Of a stretch of 64,000 nt of DNA, positions 1 through 7,941 are shown one piece after another. Both the position numbers and the translations under genes were made by a program. The number at the start of each line of letters is the position of its first letter. Position 1 is the stretch's first letter. Source of the DNA: Bradyrhizobium jicamae (GTDB lineage Bacteria; Pseudomonadota; Alphaproteobacteria; Rhizobiales; Xanthobacteraceae); assembly GCF_018130695.1 (NCBI RefSeq), contig NZ_JAFCJX010000033.1, positions 35,741-99,740 of the forward strand, written 5' to 3'. A model generated the notes under the pieces. It saw only the letters and a program-made list of their open reading frames with translations, ran no database searches and was not told where the DNA came from.

Positions 1-397
1 TCGAGCGGCCCGGCTTGAACGGCGCCTCGTCGATCTCCGCGCCGTGGAAGGCTTCGAGCCGGTTGCCGGCGGGATCATGGAACGAGATCAGGCCGCGCAC
101 CCGCCGCGCATCGGCGAGCGACGCCGGCTCTGTCGTGACGACCACGCCGGCCCGCTCCAGCCGCGCCGCCAGCGCGTCGAGGGCTGCGGCGTCAGCCATC
201 TCCCAGCCGAAGAAGCGGGCGCCTTCGCCGAGCGCGCGGTCGATCACGATGCGCTGCTTGCGGTCGTCCATCCGGAAGGCGAGCAGCGAATTGCCGCGCT
301 CGATCGCCTGCAGGCCGACGAGGCCGGTGCCGAACTGCCGCCAGTCGTCCAGTGCATCCGAGCCGAACCCGGCATAGCCGAGACCTACAATCGCCAT
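1..397 (-). CDS. Extradiol dioxygenase-like VOC protein, N-terminal part only
   Basis: The gene reads leftward and runs off the window edge, so only about 132 N-terminal residues are present. The protein starts MAIVGLGYAGFGSDALDDW and continues with QFGTGLVGLQ, a pattern I associate with the N-terminal domain of 2,3-dihydroxybiphenyl 1,2-dioxygenase-type (BphC/HsaC) extradiol enzymes of the vicinal oxygen chelate fold. Such enzymes cleave catechols next to the hydroxyls using Fe(II). The metal ligands lie mainly in the C-terminal half and are not visible, so activity and substrate cannot be judged. The ATG at 395-397 is the natural start because the conserved N-terminal strand begins there. 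A palindromic repeat lies just upstream. Confidence 0.75.
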   Translation of the reverse strand, partial: MAIVGLGYAGFGSDALDDWRQFGTGLVGLQAIERGNSLLAFRMDDRKQRIVIDRALGEGARFFGWEMADAAALDALAARLERAGVVVTTEPASLADARRVRGLISFHDPAGNRLEAFHGAEIDEAPFKPGRS

Positions 398-430
398 CCG
401 CGCCTCCGTGTCTGTTTTTTGGGCGGATTA

Positions 431-479
431 GAGCATGATCCGGAAAAGTGTGAAGCGGTTTTCCGAAAAGATCATGCTC
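431..479. repeat. Palindromic intergenic repeat (GAGCATGATC type)
   Basis: GAGCATGATC at the left end is the exact inverse of GATCATGCTC at the right end, with CGGAAAA and TTTTCCG also pairing inside. The unit forms a long hairpin. This sequence type is recalled as very frequent between genes in Bradyrhizobium and Rhodopseudomonas; its function is unknown. Confidence 0.75.
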
Positions 480-620
480 AAACAACAAAGAAGAGCCGCC
501 GGTTCAGGCAAATCCTACGCGGATTTGCGGCCTTTCAAACCCCAAAAGCGCCCGATGGTGCGAGGCAGGGCGGCTTGCCGTCCCTTGACAGCGCCCGCGC
601 CGGATGGTGAGTAGGCGGCC

Positions 621-671
621 ATGAGCACCGCCGTCCGCCCATCCCGTCTTTGGTGGCCCACCTCCTCATAG
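621..671 (+). CDS. trpL: trp leader peptide (16 residues, tandem Trp)
   Basis: A 16-codon ORF encodes MSTAVRPSRLWWPTSS and ends in TAG at 669-671. Two adjacent TGG codons at 651-656 are the hallmark of a trp attenuator leader. It lies 114 bp upstream of trpE(G). Rhizobial trpE(G) genes are known to be controlled by ribosome-mediated attenuation through a short leader peptide with consecutive Trp codons, which fits exactly. A purine-rich stretch before the ATG (GAGTAGG) could serve as ribosome binding site. Rhizobial trp leaders often have three Trp codons; this one has two. Confidence 0.8.
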   Translation: MSTAVRPSRLWWPTSS

Positions 672-740
672 GTGGCCGGTGCGATTTCATTTCCAGCAAT
701 CGTCGAAGGTCGCCATCGCAGTGCGACGGTCTTCCTTCGT
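655..740 (+). promoter_or_regulatory. Candidate trp attenuator
   Basis: Downstream of the leader Trp codons, GGCCCACCT (655-663) can pair with AGGTGGCC (670-677), giving an early stem that covers the second Trp codon. Further on, GTCGC (709-713) pairs with GCGAC (723-727), and AAG/CTT can extend this stem. It is followed by a pyrimidine-rich CCTTCGTTTGTCC tract, a plausible terminator. The alternative pairing (antiterminator) was not resolved by eye. Confidence 0.5.
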
Positions 741-785
741 TTGTCCTGTGTGGCGCCCCCTCGGCAAGTTTCGTAAGAGGATCAC

Positions 786-2948
786 ATGAACAGGACAGTC
801 TTCTCCCTGCCGGCCAAGAGCGAATACCTCACCTCGAGCGGCCTTGCGGTCGTGCGCACCGCCGAGCAGTTCACCGGCGGCGCCAACCGGCTCGATGACC
901 TCATCAACCTGCTCGATCGCCGTCCCGGCGTCGTGCTGTCGTCGGGCACCACGGTGCCCGGCCGCTACGAGAGCTTCGACCTCGGCTTCGCTGATCCGCC
1001 GCTGGTGCTGGAGACGACGGGGACGAAATTCTCGCTGCGCGCGCTGAACAAGCGCGGCGAGGTGCTGATCGCGTTCCTCGGCGACGTCCTGCGCGAGCCC
1101 TGCGTGGTGATCACGGAGAAGAGCGCCCGGGAGCTCTCCGGCCACATCATCCGCGGCGAGGCGCCGGTCGAGGAAGACCAGCGCACCCGCCGCGCCAGCG
1201 TGATGTCGCTGGTGCGCGACCTGATCGCGGCGTTCGCCTCCAACGCCGATCCGCTGCAGGGCCTGTTCGGCGCCTTCGCCTACGACCTCGTGTTCCAGAT
1301 CGAGGACCTCGTGCAGAGGCGCGCCCGCGAGGCCGACCAGCGCGACATCGTGCTCTACGTGCCCGACCGCCTGCTCGCCTATGACCGCGCCACCGGCCGC
1401 GGCGTGGTGCTGGCTTACGATTTCGCCTGGAAGGGCAAGACGACCGCGGGGCTATCGCACGACACCGCCGAGAGCGTCTACGCCAAATCGCCCCGGCAGG
1501 GCTTTGCCGATCACGCGCCCGGCGAATATCAGGCGACGGTCGAGGTCGCGCGCGCCGCATTCGCGCGCGGTGATTTGTTCGAGGCAGTGCCCGGGCAATT
1601 GTTCGCCGAGCCCTGCGAGCGCTCGCCGGCCGAAGTGTTCCAGCGGCTCTGCCGCATCAACCCGTCGCCCTATGGCGCGCTGATGAATCTCGGCCATGGC
1701 GAATTCCTGGTGTCGGCATCGCCCGAGATGTTCGTGCGCTCCGACGGCCGCCGGGTCGAGACCTGCCCGATCTCGGGCACCATCGCGCGCGGCTCGGATT
1801 CGATCGGCGATGCCGAGCAGATCCGCAAGCTCCTGAACTCGGAGAAGGACGAGTTCGAGCTCAACATGTGCACCGACGTCGACCGCAACGACAAGGCGCG
1901 CGTCTGCGTGCCCGGCACTATCAAGGTTCTGGCGCGCCGGCAGATCGAGACCTACTCAAAACTGTTCCACACGGTCGATCACGTCGAGGGCATGCTGCGT
2001 CCGGGCTTCGATGCGCTCGATGCCTTCCTCACCCACGCCTGGGCGGTGACGGTGACGGGCGCGCCGAAATTGTGGGCGATGCAGTTCGTCGAGGATCACG
2101 AGCGCTCGTCGCGGCGCTGGTACGCCGGCGCGATCGGCGCGGTGAATTTCGATGGCAGCATCAATACCGGCCTCACCATCCGCACGATCAGGATGAAGGA
2201 TGGCCTCGCCGAGGTGCGCGTCGGCGCGACCTGCCTCTTTGACTCTGATCCCGCGGCCGAAGACCGCGAATGCCAGGTCAAGGCGGCGGCACTGTTCCAG
2301 GCGCTGCGCGGCGATCCGCCGAAGCCGCTGTCGGATATCGCACCCGACGCCACCGGCTCCGGCAAGAACGTGCTGCTGATCGACCATGACGACAGCTTTG
2401 TGCACATGCTGGCCGATTACTTCCGCCAGGTCGGCGCCAACGTCACCGTGGTCAGGCACATCCACGCGCAGACCATGCTCGAAAAAAAGTGGGACCTGCT
2501 GGTGCTGTCGCCCGGTCCCGGCCGTCCCGAGGACTTTGGTATCTCGAAAACCATCGGCACCGCGCTGGACAAGAAGCTGCCGGTGTTCGGCGTCTGCCTC
2601 GGCCTGCAGGCGATCGGGGAATATTTCGGCGGCCAGCTCGGTCAGCTCGGCCAGCCCGCGCATGGCCGGCCCTCGCGCGTGCTGGTGCGCGGCGGCAAGC
2701 TGATGCAGAATCTGCCCAACGAGATCACGATCGGCCGCTATCATTCGCTCTATGTCGAGCGCGATAGCGTGCCCGACGTGCTTGACGTGACCGCGACCAC
2801 CGAAGACGGTGTCGCGATGGCGATCGAGCACAAGAGTTTGCCGGTCGGCGGCGTGCAGTTCCACCCGGAGTCGCTGATGTCGCTCGGCGGCGAGGTGGGC
2901 CTGCGCATCGTGGAGAATGCGTTCCGGCTCAATGTGAAGGCCAACTGA
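786..2948 (+). CDS. trpE(G): Anthranilate synthase, fused components I and II
   Basis: This 720-residue protein catalyses chorismate plus glutamine to anthranilate, the first committed step of tryptophan synthesis. Roughly residues 1-510 form the chorismate-binding TrpE part (PISGTIARGSDS, EKDEFELNMCTDVDRND, VTGAPKLWAMQF). Residues about 525-720 form the class I glutamine amidotransferase TrpG part, with nucleophile Cys in GVCLGLQAIGEYFGG and the His/Glu pair in VQFHPESLMS. The single-chain fusion is typical of Rhizobiales. The ATG at 786 follows AAGAGG. Expression is probably set by the upstream trpL attenuator. apt follows 13 bp downstream and may be co-transcribed. Confidence 0.97.
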   Translation: MNRTVFSLPAKSEYLTSSGLAVVRTAEQFTGGANRLDDLINLLDRRPGVVLSSGTTVPGRYESFDLGFADPPLVLETTGTKFSLRALNKRGEVLIAFLGDVLREPCVVITEKSARELSGHIIRGEAPVEEDQRTRRASVMSLVRDLIAAFASNADPLQGLFGAFAYDLVFQIEDLVQRRAREADQRDIVLYVPDRLLAYDRATGRGVVLAYDFAWKGKTTAGLSHDTAESVYAKSPRQGFADHAPGEYQATVEVARAAFARGDLFEAVPGQLFAEPCERSPAEVFQRLCRINPSPYGALMNLGHGEFLVSASPEMFVRSDGRRVETCPISGTIARGSDSIGDAEQIRKLLNSEKDEFELNMCTDVDRNDKARVCVPGTIKVLARRQIETYSKLFHTVDHVEGMLRPGFDALDAFLTHAWAVTVTGAPKLWAMQFVEDHERSSRRWYAGAIGAVNFDGSINTGLTIRTIRMKDGLAEVRVGATCLFDSDPAAEDRECQVKAAALFQALRGDPPKPLSDIAPDATGSGKNVLLIDHDDSFVHMLADYFRQVGANVTVVRHIHAQTMLEKKWDLLVLSPGPGRPEDFGISKTIGTALDKKLPVFGVCLGLQAIGEYFGGQLGQLGQPAHGRPSRVLVRGGKLMQNLPNEITIGRYHSLYVERDSVPDVLDVTATTEDGVAMAIEHKSLPVGGVQFHPESLMSLGGEVGLRIVENAFRLNVKAN

Positions 2949-2961
2949 GGATTGCGAGACC

Positions 2962-3501
2962 ATGACGTTTGACCTCGATCTGAAATCCTCCGTCCGCACC
3001 ATCCCGGACTACCCGAAGAAGGGGATCCTGTTCCGCGACATCACCACGCTGCTCGCGGACGCGCGCGCGTTCCGCCGCGCGGTCGACGAGCTGGTGCATC
3101 CCTGGGCCGGCTCGAAGGTGGACAAGGTCGCCGGCATCGAGGCGCGCGGCTTCATCCTCGGCGGCGCGGTCGCGCATCAGCTCTCCGCCGGCTTCGTGCC
3201 GATCCGCAAGAAGGGCAAGCTGCCGCACACCACGGTGCGGATCGCCTATTCGCTGGAGTACGGCATCGACGAGATGGAGATGCACGCCGATGCCGTGCAG
3301 CCCGGCGAGCGCGTCATCCTGGTCGACGACCTCATCGCCACCGGCGGCACCGCCGAGGGCGCAGTCAAGCTGCTGCGCCAGATCGGCGCCAACGTCGTCG
3401 CCGCCTGCTTCATCGTCGATCTGCCCGACCTCGGCGGCGCGGCGAAACTCCGCGCGATGGACGTGCCGGTGCGGACGCTGATGACGTTCGAGGGGCATTG
3501 A
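2962..3501 (+). CDS. apt: Adenine phosphoribosyltransferase
   Basis: The 179-residue cytosolic enzyme converts adenine and PRPP to AMP in purine salvage. The PRPP-binding loop is clear (VILVDDLIATGGTAEGA, around residues 114-131), and the N-terminus has the family pattern SVRTIPDYPKKGILFRDIT. The length is normal for Apt. It starts 13 bp after trpE(G) on the same strand, so read-through transcription from the trp promoter is likely, although the pathways are unrelated. Confidence 0.96.
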   Translation: MTFDLDLKSSVRTIPDYPKKGILFRDITTLLADARAFRRAVDELVHPWAGSKVDKVAGIEARGFILGGAVAHQLSAGFVPIRKKGKLPHTTVRIAYSLEYGIDEMEMHADAVQPGERVILVDDLIATGGTAEGAVKLLRQIGANVVAACFIVDLPDLGGAAKLRAMDVPVRTLMTFEGH

Positions 3502-3504
3502 TCT

Positions 3505-3573
3505 CCCTTCGCCTCGCCCCGCTTGCGGGGAGAGGCCGGATCGCATGTTAATGCGATCCGGGTGAGGGGGAGT
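3505..3573. repeat. Intergenic repeat (CTCGCCCCGC...GGTGAGGGGGAG type)
   Basis: A pair of inverted arms (CCCCGCTTGCGGGG and GGATCGCATGTTAATGCGATCC) is flanked by CTCGCC and GGTGAGG. The same design occurs at 16655-16812 and 38541-38672 in this window. It may act as a transcription terminator after apt. Confidence 0.65.
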
Positions 3574-3652
3574 CTCCGCGCATTCCACTATCAGCCAAAT
3601 TTGCGGAAGTAGCCTCTCGCTCCAATCGGAGGCCCTCTAAAGGAGGAGCAGG

Positions 3653-4003
3653 GTGACTAGCAACGAGTTTGTCGAGGCCCTCAAGCGCCACGTGAGGGAC
3701 GCGGCCATTGAGGACACGATTGCCAATCTGAAGAACCCGCCTGGCAGAGGTGTATCTCTTCAAGTGAGGGCTCTCTCGGAGTGGTACAACGCTCTGTCAG
3801 CTGAGGAGGCCAAGCTCGTCAATGACGTCATAGCTACTGGAGTGCATGCCACACTATTCGGGCTTCTCGCCGTGCTTGACGGAGCGCGAACGATTGATCA
3901 CGACGGAGGGCGGTTCGAGTTGGTCTACGTTGCTGATGAGAGGGTCGTGCTGAATGACCCGCAGGCGATTGACCTGCATGATTTGCTAAATGCCGTAGAC
4001 TGA
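3653..4003 (+). CDS. Hypothetical protein, 116 residues
   Basis: The GTG start at 3653 is preceded by an excellent AAAGGAGGAGC ribosome binding site, which supports real translation. The protein is predicted to be soluble and mostly helical (N-terminal SNEFVEALKRHVRDAAIEDTIANL; later EEAKLVNDVIATGVHATLFGLLAVLDGA) with an acidic C-terminus (DPQAIDLHDLLNAVD). It has no signal peptide or membrane segment. I do not recognise the family. Codon use is visibly less GC-rich at third positions than in apt or trpE(G), suggesting recent acquisition. Two intergenic repeats flank it, and it appears monocistronic. Confidence 0.75.
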   Translation: MTSNEFVEALKRHVRDAAIEDTIANLKNPPGRGVSLQVRALSEWYNALSAEEAKLVNDVIATGVHATLFGLLAVLDGARTIDHDGGRFELVYVADERVVLNDPQAIDLHDLLNAVD

Positions 4004-4009
4004 GAAACT

Positions 4010-4101
4010 GCCGTAGGGTGGGCAAAGCGCAGCGTGCCCACCATCACGAGCACGCCGATAATGGTGGGCACGTCGCTACGCTCCTTTGCCCACCCTACGG
4101 C
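4010..4101. repeat. Palindromic intergenic repeat (GTAGGGTGGGCAAAG type)
   Basis: GCCGTAGGGTGGGCAAAG at the left is inverted as CTTTGCCCACCCTACGGC at the right, with a second internal inverted pair around TGCCCACCAT. Related copies lie at 21828-21913, 21940-22026 and 33700-33786. No coding sequence is convincing between 4004 and 4323. Confidence 0.75.
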
Positions 4102-4130
4102 TTAAGCGATTGCGGATGACGCGTGCCACA

Positions 4131-4322
4131 CATTCGTCGTCCTGGCGAAAGCCAGGACCTATTACCCCAACTGCGAATTGCTGCGCAGCGCTGGGGCCAC
4201 GATCCCTTGCACGACTGAATTCGGTGGTTATGGGTCCTGACTTTCGTCAGGACGACGATGGGGGGACTCCCCATCACAACTTCTGCTGCGGCGTATGGGT
4301 CTCGGCCTTCGCCGGGATGACA
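4131..4322. repeat. Composite intergenic repeat (GACGACGA / GGACCCATTACC type)
   Basis: Two inverted CCTGGC-rich arms (TCGTCCTGGCGAAAGCCAGGA and TCCTGACTTTCGTCAGGACGACGA) flank a central CTGCGAATTGC/GCGCAGCG segment. A third arm (GGCCTTCGCCGGGATGAC) abuts the next gene. A related copy is at 18963-19088. This fills the rest of the gap before the ATPase gene pair. Confidence 0.6.
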
Positions 4323-4323
4323 A

Positions 4324-4995
4324 TCAAGACCGCTGCAGCATCACGCTGATCTCGAGATCGCGGAACGTGGTGTAATTCCGCCGGATCCACTGATGCAGCT
4401 CGGTGGAGGAATCCTTTTCCTGCCGCAGATACCCGGTGAACGAAAAGTTCAGCCGGTCGATATAGGTCTTCAGGAACACCGGCAGTGCGCGGAGCGCGAG
4501 CCTGCGGCCGCGGGCCATCGCCGGCGGCAGCTCGCCGCGGACGACGAATTCGTTGTCGACCACGACCAGCGAATTCGGCAGGATCTGCTGCTGCAGCATC
4601 TCATAGGCGCGCGCCGAGACGCGGTCGGTGTCGCCGACGAACAGGATGACGGGCGCGACGCGGCGGCGCAGCGCCTCCTTCATCAGGCCGATCTCGTCGC
4701 ACATTTTGAAGAATTCGTCGAAGGCGTGGTAGCCGAGGTCGATCACCTTGGCGACGCCGTCATCGACGATGACGCGGTCCATCAGCTGCATCTTGCCGTA
4801 GGTGTCGATCACGTCGGCCGTCTCGGTCGTGCGCGGCAGGTAGTCGAGCAGCGAGGGCTCCTTCAGATTGATGTCGAAGGAGGTGACCGTGCCGTTCTTG
4901 AGCAGCAGGAACTCGCTCAGCAGCCGCGCCAGCAGCGTCTTGCCGACCTGCGGGCGAGGGGAGCAGATGATGTAGACGGGCGTGACGGACATCAT
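4324..4995 (-). CDS. ParA/MinD-like P-loop ATPase with degenerate Walker A
   Basis: The 223-residue protein opens with a beta strand (VYIICSP) and an unusual nucleotide loop RPQVGKTLLARLL, followed by SFDINLKEPSLLDYLP and VILFVGDTDRVSARAYEML. This resembles the SIMIBI/ParA fold, but the signature Lys-Gly-Gly of the deviant Walker A (KGGVGKT) is replaced by Arg-Pro-Gln, so ATP handling may be altered. The next upstream gene (5068-5817) is a canonical ParA-like protein 72 bp away on the same strand, so the two may work as a pair. Function is unknown. There are two possible starts (ATG at 4995 or 4992); neither has a strong ribosome binding site. Confidence 0.75.
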   Translation of the reverse strand: MMSVTPVYIICSPRPQVGKTLLARLLSEFLLLKNGTVTSFDINLKEPSLLDYLPRTTETADVIDTYGKMQLMDRVIVDDGVAKVIDLGYHAFDEFFKMCDEIGLMKEALRRRVAPVILFVGDTDRVSARAYEMLQQQILPNSLVVVDNEFVVRGELPPAMARGRRLALRALPVFLKTYIDRLNFSFTGYLRQEKDSSTELHQWIRRNYTTFRDLEISVMLQRS

Positions 4996-5067
4996 CAGCT
5001 ATATCAGGCCAATTTCGTGCCTGATCCAGCCCCATCGCGGCCCCGTCGGCGACTATTTTTCGCGGGA

Positions 5068-5817
5068 CTATTTTTCGCCCGAGCGGGTGGTCGACTTGGC
5101 GCCGACCAGGTCGGTCAGCTTGATCCGGTCGTACTCGCTCCAGACGTTGGCCAGCCAGTGCCGGACATAGCCGCGCAGCACGAAGGAGTAGTTGGCGGCG
5201 TCGTCGTTCATCCCCTTGTTGGCGACGAACTTCAGGAACGGCACCGAGGAGACCTCGACCTGCTCATAGGCCATTTCGTTGAGCTTGGGGATCGTGAGGT
5301 CGGTCGCTTCCTTGATGCGGTGGAAATAGGAATTGTAGGTCGACTGGTCCCACTGGAAGAACTGGGTGTCGTTGATGAAGTTCTTGACCAGGAAATACTT
5401 CGCGCCGGTCATGAAGCTCGAGGTCTCGGCGATCTCGTCCAGCGAGGCGATCGAGGGACCGAGGATGTGGAACACCGCGAAGGTGATCTGGCCGGATCGG
5501 GCGGCATCGAGGAAGCCGATGTCCCGGAGCGAGGCCAGCGCCGGCGACATCAGGCCAGCGCGGACGTCGATCACGGTCACCGACGATCCGGTGCCGAGCG
5601 TATCGAAGATCTTCATCTGGTCCGCGGTCGTCGTCATGTCGACGATCTCGGTGATGTCGGGGTGGAAGCGCTTCAGGGTGCCGCGCGGCGATTCCGTGTC
5701 GAACGCCCGGGTCGGGACATTGTTGGCGCTGAAATAGTCCAGCAGCGTTCTGGACACGGTGGTCTTGCCGACCCCGCCCTTGTCAGCGCCCACCACGATC
5801 ACGACTGGCTTTGCCAT
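5068..5817 (-). CDS. ParA-like ATPase
   Basis: The 249-residue protein starts with VVIVVGADKGGVGKTTVSRTLL, the deviant Walker A of ParA/MinD ATPases. DTESPRGTLKRF (about residues 40-52) is a Walker A'-like region and SVTVIDVRAGL a Walker B-like strand. No amphipathic MinD-type C-terminal helix is obvious; the tail is basic and polar. ParA-like ATPases position cargo such as DNA, chemoreceptors or flagella. No parB or parS is adjacent, so this is an orphan. The ATG follows GAGGGA. It is encoded with a second, degenerate ATPase (4324-4995), probably as an operon. Confidence 0.85.
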   Translation of the reverse strand: MAKPVVIVVGADKGGVGKTTVSRTLLDYFSANNVPTRAFDTESPRGTLKRFHPDITEIVDMTTTADQMKIFDTLGTGSSVTVIDVRAGLMSPALASLRDIGFLDAARSGQITFAVFHILGPSIASLDEIAETSSFMTGAKYFLVKNFINDTQFFQWDQSTYNSYFHRIKEATDLTIPKLNEMAYEQVEVSSVPFLKFVANKGMNDDAANYSFVLRGYVRHWLANVWSEYDRIKLTDLVGAKSTTRSGEK

Positions 5818-5979
5818 GGAAATCCCTCAACGCGCCCCCCGACCGCGAGGGCGATCGGTAAGTCCCCGTATCTGCTTTGGGCGCGAACATGGCAGAAACA
5901 AGGGGGAATTCAATTCTTTAAGGCACCGGTCGCGGGTTTGGTGGGAATTTTGTTAATCTCGGAGCGCAATGTGCCGCAA

Positions 5980-7236
5980 TCAGCGGTGCGGGCCCCAAGG
6001 ACCGCCGAGTGGGCCGCCGAGAGGACCCCGCAGCGGGCCCAGTGGACCCAACGGGTCCCTCGTGGGCTGGGGAACGGGCGGCGGCGGAGTGGTCGGCGCC
6101 GTCGTGGCATCGCCCCACGGGCCGTGGTGCGGCACGGCGGGCGGCTGGTCGCCTTCCGTGGGTTGCTCGCCCTCGGCCTCGGTCTCGTCGGACGTCTCAT
6201 CGGGCAGCGCCAGCGGGCCCGGATCGTGGCCGGCGGCATATTTCACCAGCGCATCGACGCGGGACTGCACGGAGGGATGGGTCGCGAACAGATCGGCAAA
6301 ACCCTCGCGCGGGTTGTCGACGCACAGTTCCATCACCGCCGAGGTTGCGCCCTCGAGCTCGCCGCGGTTCTCGATCTTGCGCAGCGCCGAGATCATGGCG
6401 TCGGGATTCTTGGTCAGCTCGACCGAGCCGGCATCGGCCAGGAACTCGCGCGAACGCGACAATGCCAGTTTCACAAGCTGCGACATCAGCCAGGCCACCA
6501 TGATCAGCGCGATCGCGATGATGACGACGATGATCGCGCCGCCGCCGGAGCTCTTGCTGTCGCGGTCCGAGGACGACGACTGCGAAGAGGAGGACGACGA
6601 GGACGACCAGCCCCTGCCGGTCGAGTTCCACGACAGATTTGTGAAGCCGCGGAAGAACAATTCGCCGAAGAAGCCGACCACGCCGGCGATGATCACGGCG
6701 ACCACCATCAGCTGCACGTCGCCGTTCTTGATGTGGGTGAGCTCGTGGCCGAGCACGGCCTCGATTTCCTGGTCGTTCAGCGCCTTCAAGAGGCCCGTGG
6801 TGACCGTGATGGAATATTGCCGGCGGTTGAGTCCGGCCGCGAACGCGTTCAACGCCGGCGAGTCCATCACCTTCAGCTTCGGCATCGGGATGCCGCGCGA
6901 GATGCAGAGATTTTCCAGCAGATTATACAGCCGCGGCTCCTGCTGCCGCGTCACGCTCTCGCCGCCGGTGACGGCGTCGATCATGTTCTGGTGGAAGAAA
7001 TAGGCGATGATGATCCACACCACGGCGGCTATCGTCGCGAAGGGAGCCGCCTTGATCAGGTCTTGCGAGGCGTGCGTCAGATAATAGGCGACCGTGCGGT
7101 TGCTGTTGATCATCACCTCGGCGATCAGCGCGCCGGCATAGACCAGCACGTAGATCAGCAGGAACAGGCCCGCGAGCAGCAGCATCGAACGAAACTTGTT
7201 CGATGCGATATGCGTGTAGAGACCGTAGGCGGCCAT
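5980..7236 (-). CDS. M48-family (HtpX-like) membrane zinc protease
   Basis: The 418-residue integral membrane peptidase has its zinc site in VLGHELTHIKNGD (around residue 160), with two N-terminal membrane segments (about 17-40 and 70-90) and further hydrophobic stretches after the catalytic helix. It has a Ser-rich insert (SSSSSSSQSSSSDRD) and a Pro/Gly-rich C-terminal tail ending in repeated GPLGPL/GGPLGG units, both unlikely to be folded. M48 proteases of this type degrade damaged membrane proteins. lemA lies 28 bp upstream, a common pairing, so the two are probably co-transcribed. The tail is longer than in standard HtpX. Confidence 0.9.
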   Translation of the reverse strand: MAAYGLYTHIASNKFRSMLLLAGLFLLIYVLVYAGALIAEVMINSNRTVAYYLTHASQDLIKAAPFATIAAVVWIIIAYFFHQNMIDAVTGGESVTRQQEPRLYNLLENLCISRGIPMPKLKVMDSPALNAFAAGLNRRQYSITVTTGLLKALNDQEIEAVLGHELTHIKNGDVQLMVVAVIIAGVVGFFGELFFRGFTNLSWNSTGRGWSSSSSSSSQSSSSDRDSKSSGGGAIIVVIIAIALIMVAWLMSQLVKLALSRSREFLADAGSVELTKNPDAMISALRKIENRGELEGATSAVMELCVDNPREGFADLFATHPSVQSRVDALVKYAAGHDPGPLALPDETSDETEAEGEQPTEGDQPPAVPHHGPWGDATTAPTTPPPPVPQPTRDPLGPLGPLRGPLGGPLGGPWGPHR

Positions 7237-7263
7237 GGCGGGCTGCTTTGCGCTATCGCAGGC

Positions 7264-7824
7264 TCAGAACTTCACGCTCGGCACGGCCTCGACTTCGGTG
7301 CGGCTGGCGCCGAGGTCGAAGAACTCCTTGCGGGTGAAGCCGAACATGCCGGCGAACAGCGCGGCCGGCAGCTGCTGGATGCCGGTGTTGTATTCCTGGA
7401 CCGCGTTGTTGAAGAAGCGGCGGCTCGCCGCGATCTTGTTCTCGAGATCGGAGAGCTCGCCGGCGAGCTGCTGGAAGTTGGCGTTGGCCTTGAGGTCCGG
7501 ATAGGCCTCCGACAGCGCGATCAGCCGGCCGAGCGCGCCGGACAGCTGGTTCTCGGCGGCGGAGACCTGCGCCGGCCCCTGTGCCGACATCGCCGAATTG
7601 CGCGCCTTGATCACGTCATCCAGCGTGCCGCGCTCGTGCGAGGCGTAGCCCTTCACGGTCTCGACCAGGTTCGGGATCAGGTCGTGGCGCTGCTTGAGTT
7701 GGACGTCGATGTCGGCAAAGGCCTGGCCGACCCGCTGGCTCAGCGCCACCAGGCGGTTGTAGGCGCCGAACGCAAACAGCACGAGAATGACGATGACGCC
7801 GATAACGATCCAACTGGTCGACAT
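7264..7824 (-). CDS. lemA: LemA family protein
   Basis: The 186-residue protein has one N-terminal membrane segment (WIVIGVIVILVLFAFGAYN) followed by the LemA helical domain (RVGQAFADIDVQLKQRHDLIPNLV, then LIALSEAYPDLKANANFQQL). The topology is probably N-out with a periplasmic or outer-face helical bundle. The ATG at 7824 has AGGAG at a suitable distance and was chosen over an upstream in-frame start. LemA function is not defined; its pairing with an M48 protease, as seen here, is recurrent. Confidence 0.92.
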   Translation of the reverse strand: MSTSWIVIGVIVILVLFAFGAYNRLVALSQRVGQAFADIDVQLKQRHDLIPNLVETVKGYASHERGTLDDVIKARNSAMSAQGPAQVSAAENQLSGALGRLIALSEAYPDLKANANFQQLAGELSDLENKIAASRRFFNNAVQEYNTGIQQLPAALFAGMFGFTRKEFFDLGASRTEVEAVPSVKF

Positions 7825-7941
7825 GGCAGGGCAGCTCCTGATGGGACGAAACGGCGGCACCGTAGCCCAAAACCGGGCAGGCGGCAGCCCGCCGGGAAGA
7901 GGTGGGCAGGTGTTGGTCGGTGATGGAGGCAGAATAGTTCA

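Noticed and set aside
5880..5900. GAAC-N7-AAAC near 5884 as a LexA-type site
   Set aside because: One arm has a mismatch in a strictly conserved base, and no SOS gene is next to it.
4393..7923. Very long plus-strand open frame (over 1,000 codons) opposite the ATPase, protease and lemA genes
   Set aside because: It is antisense to four well-supported genes, has low-complexity His/Asp/Arg/Gly composition and no recognisable domain. Such frames are common in high-GC DNA because stop codons are rare.
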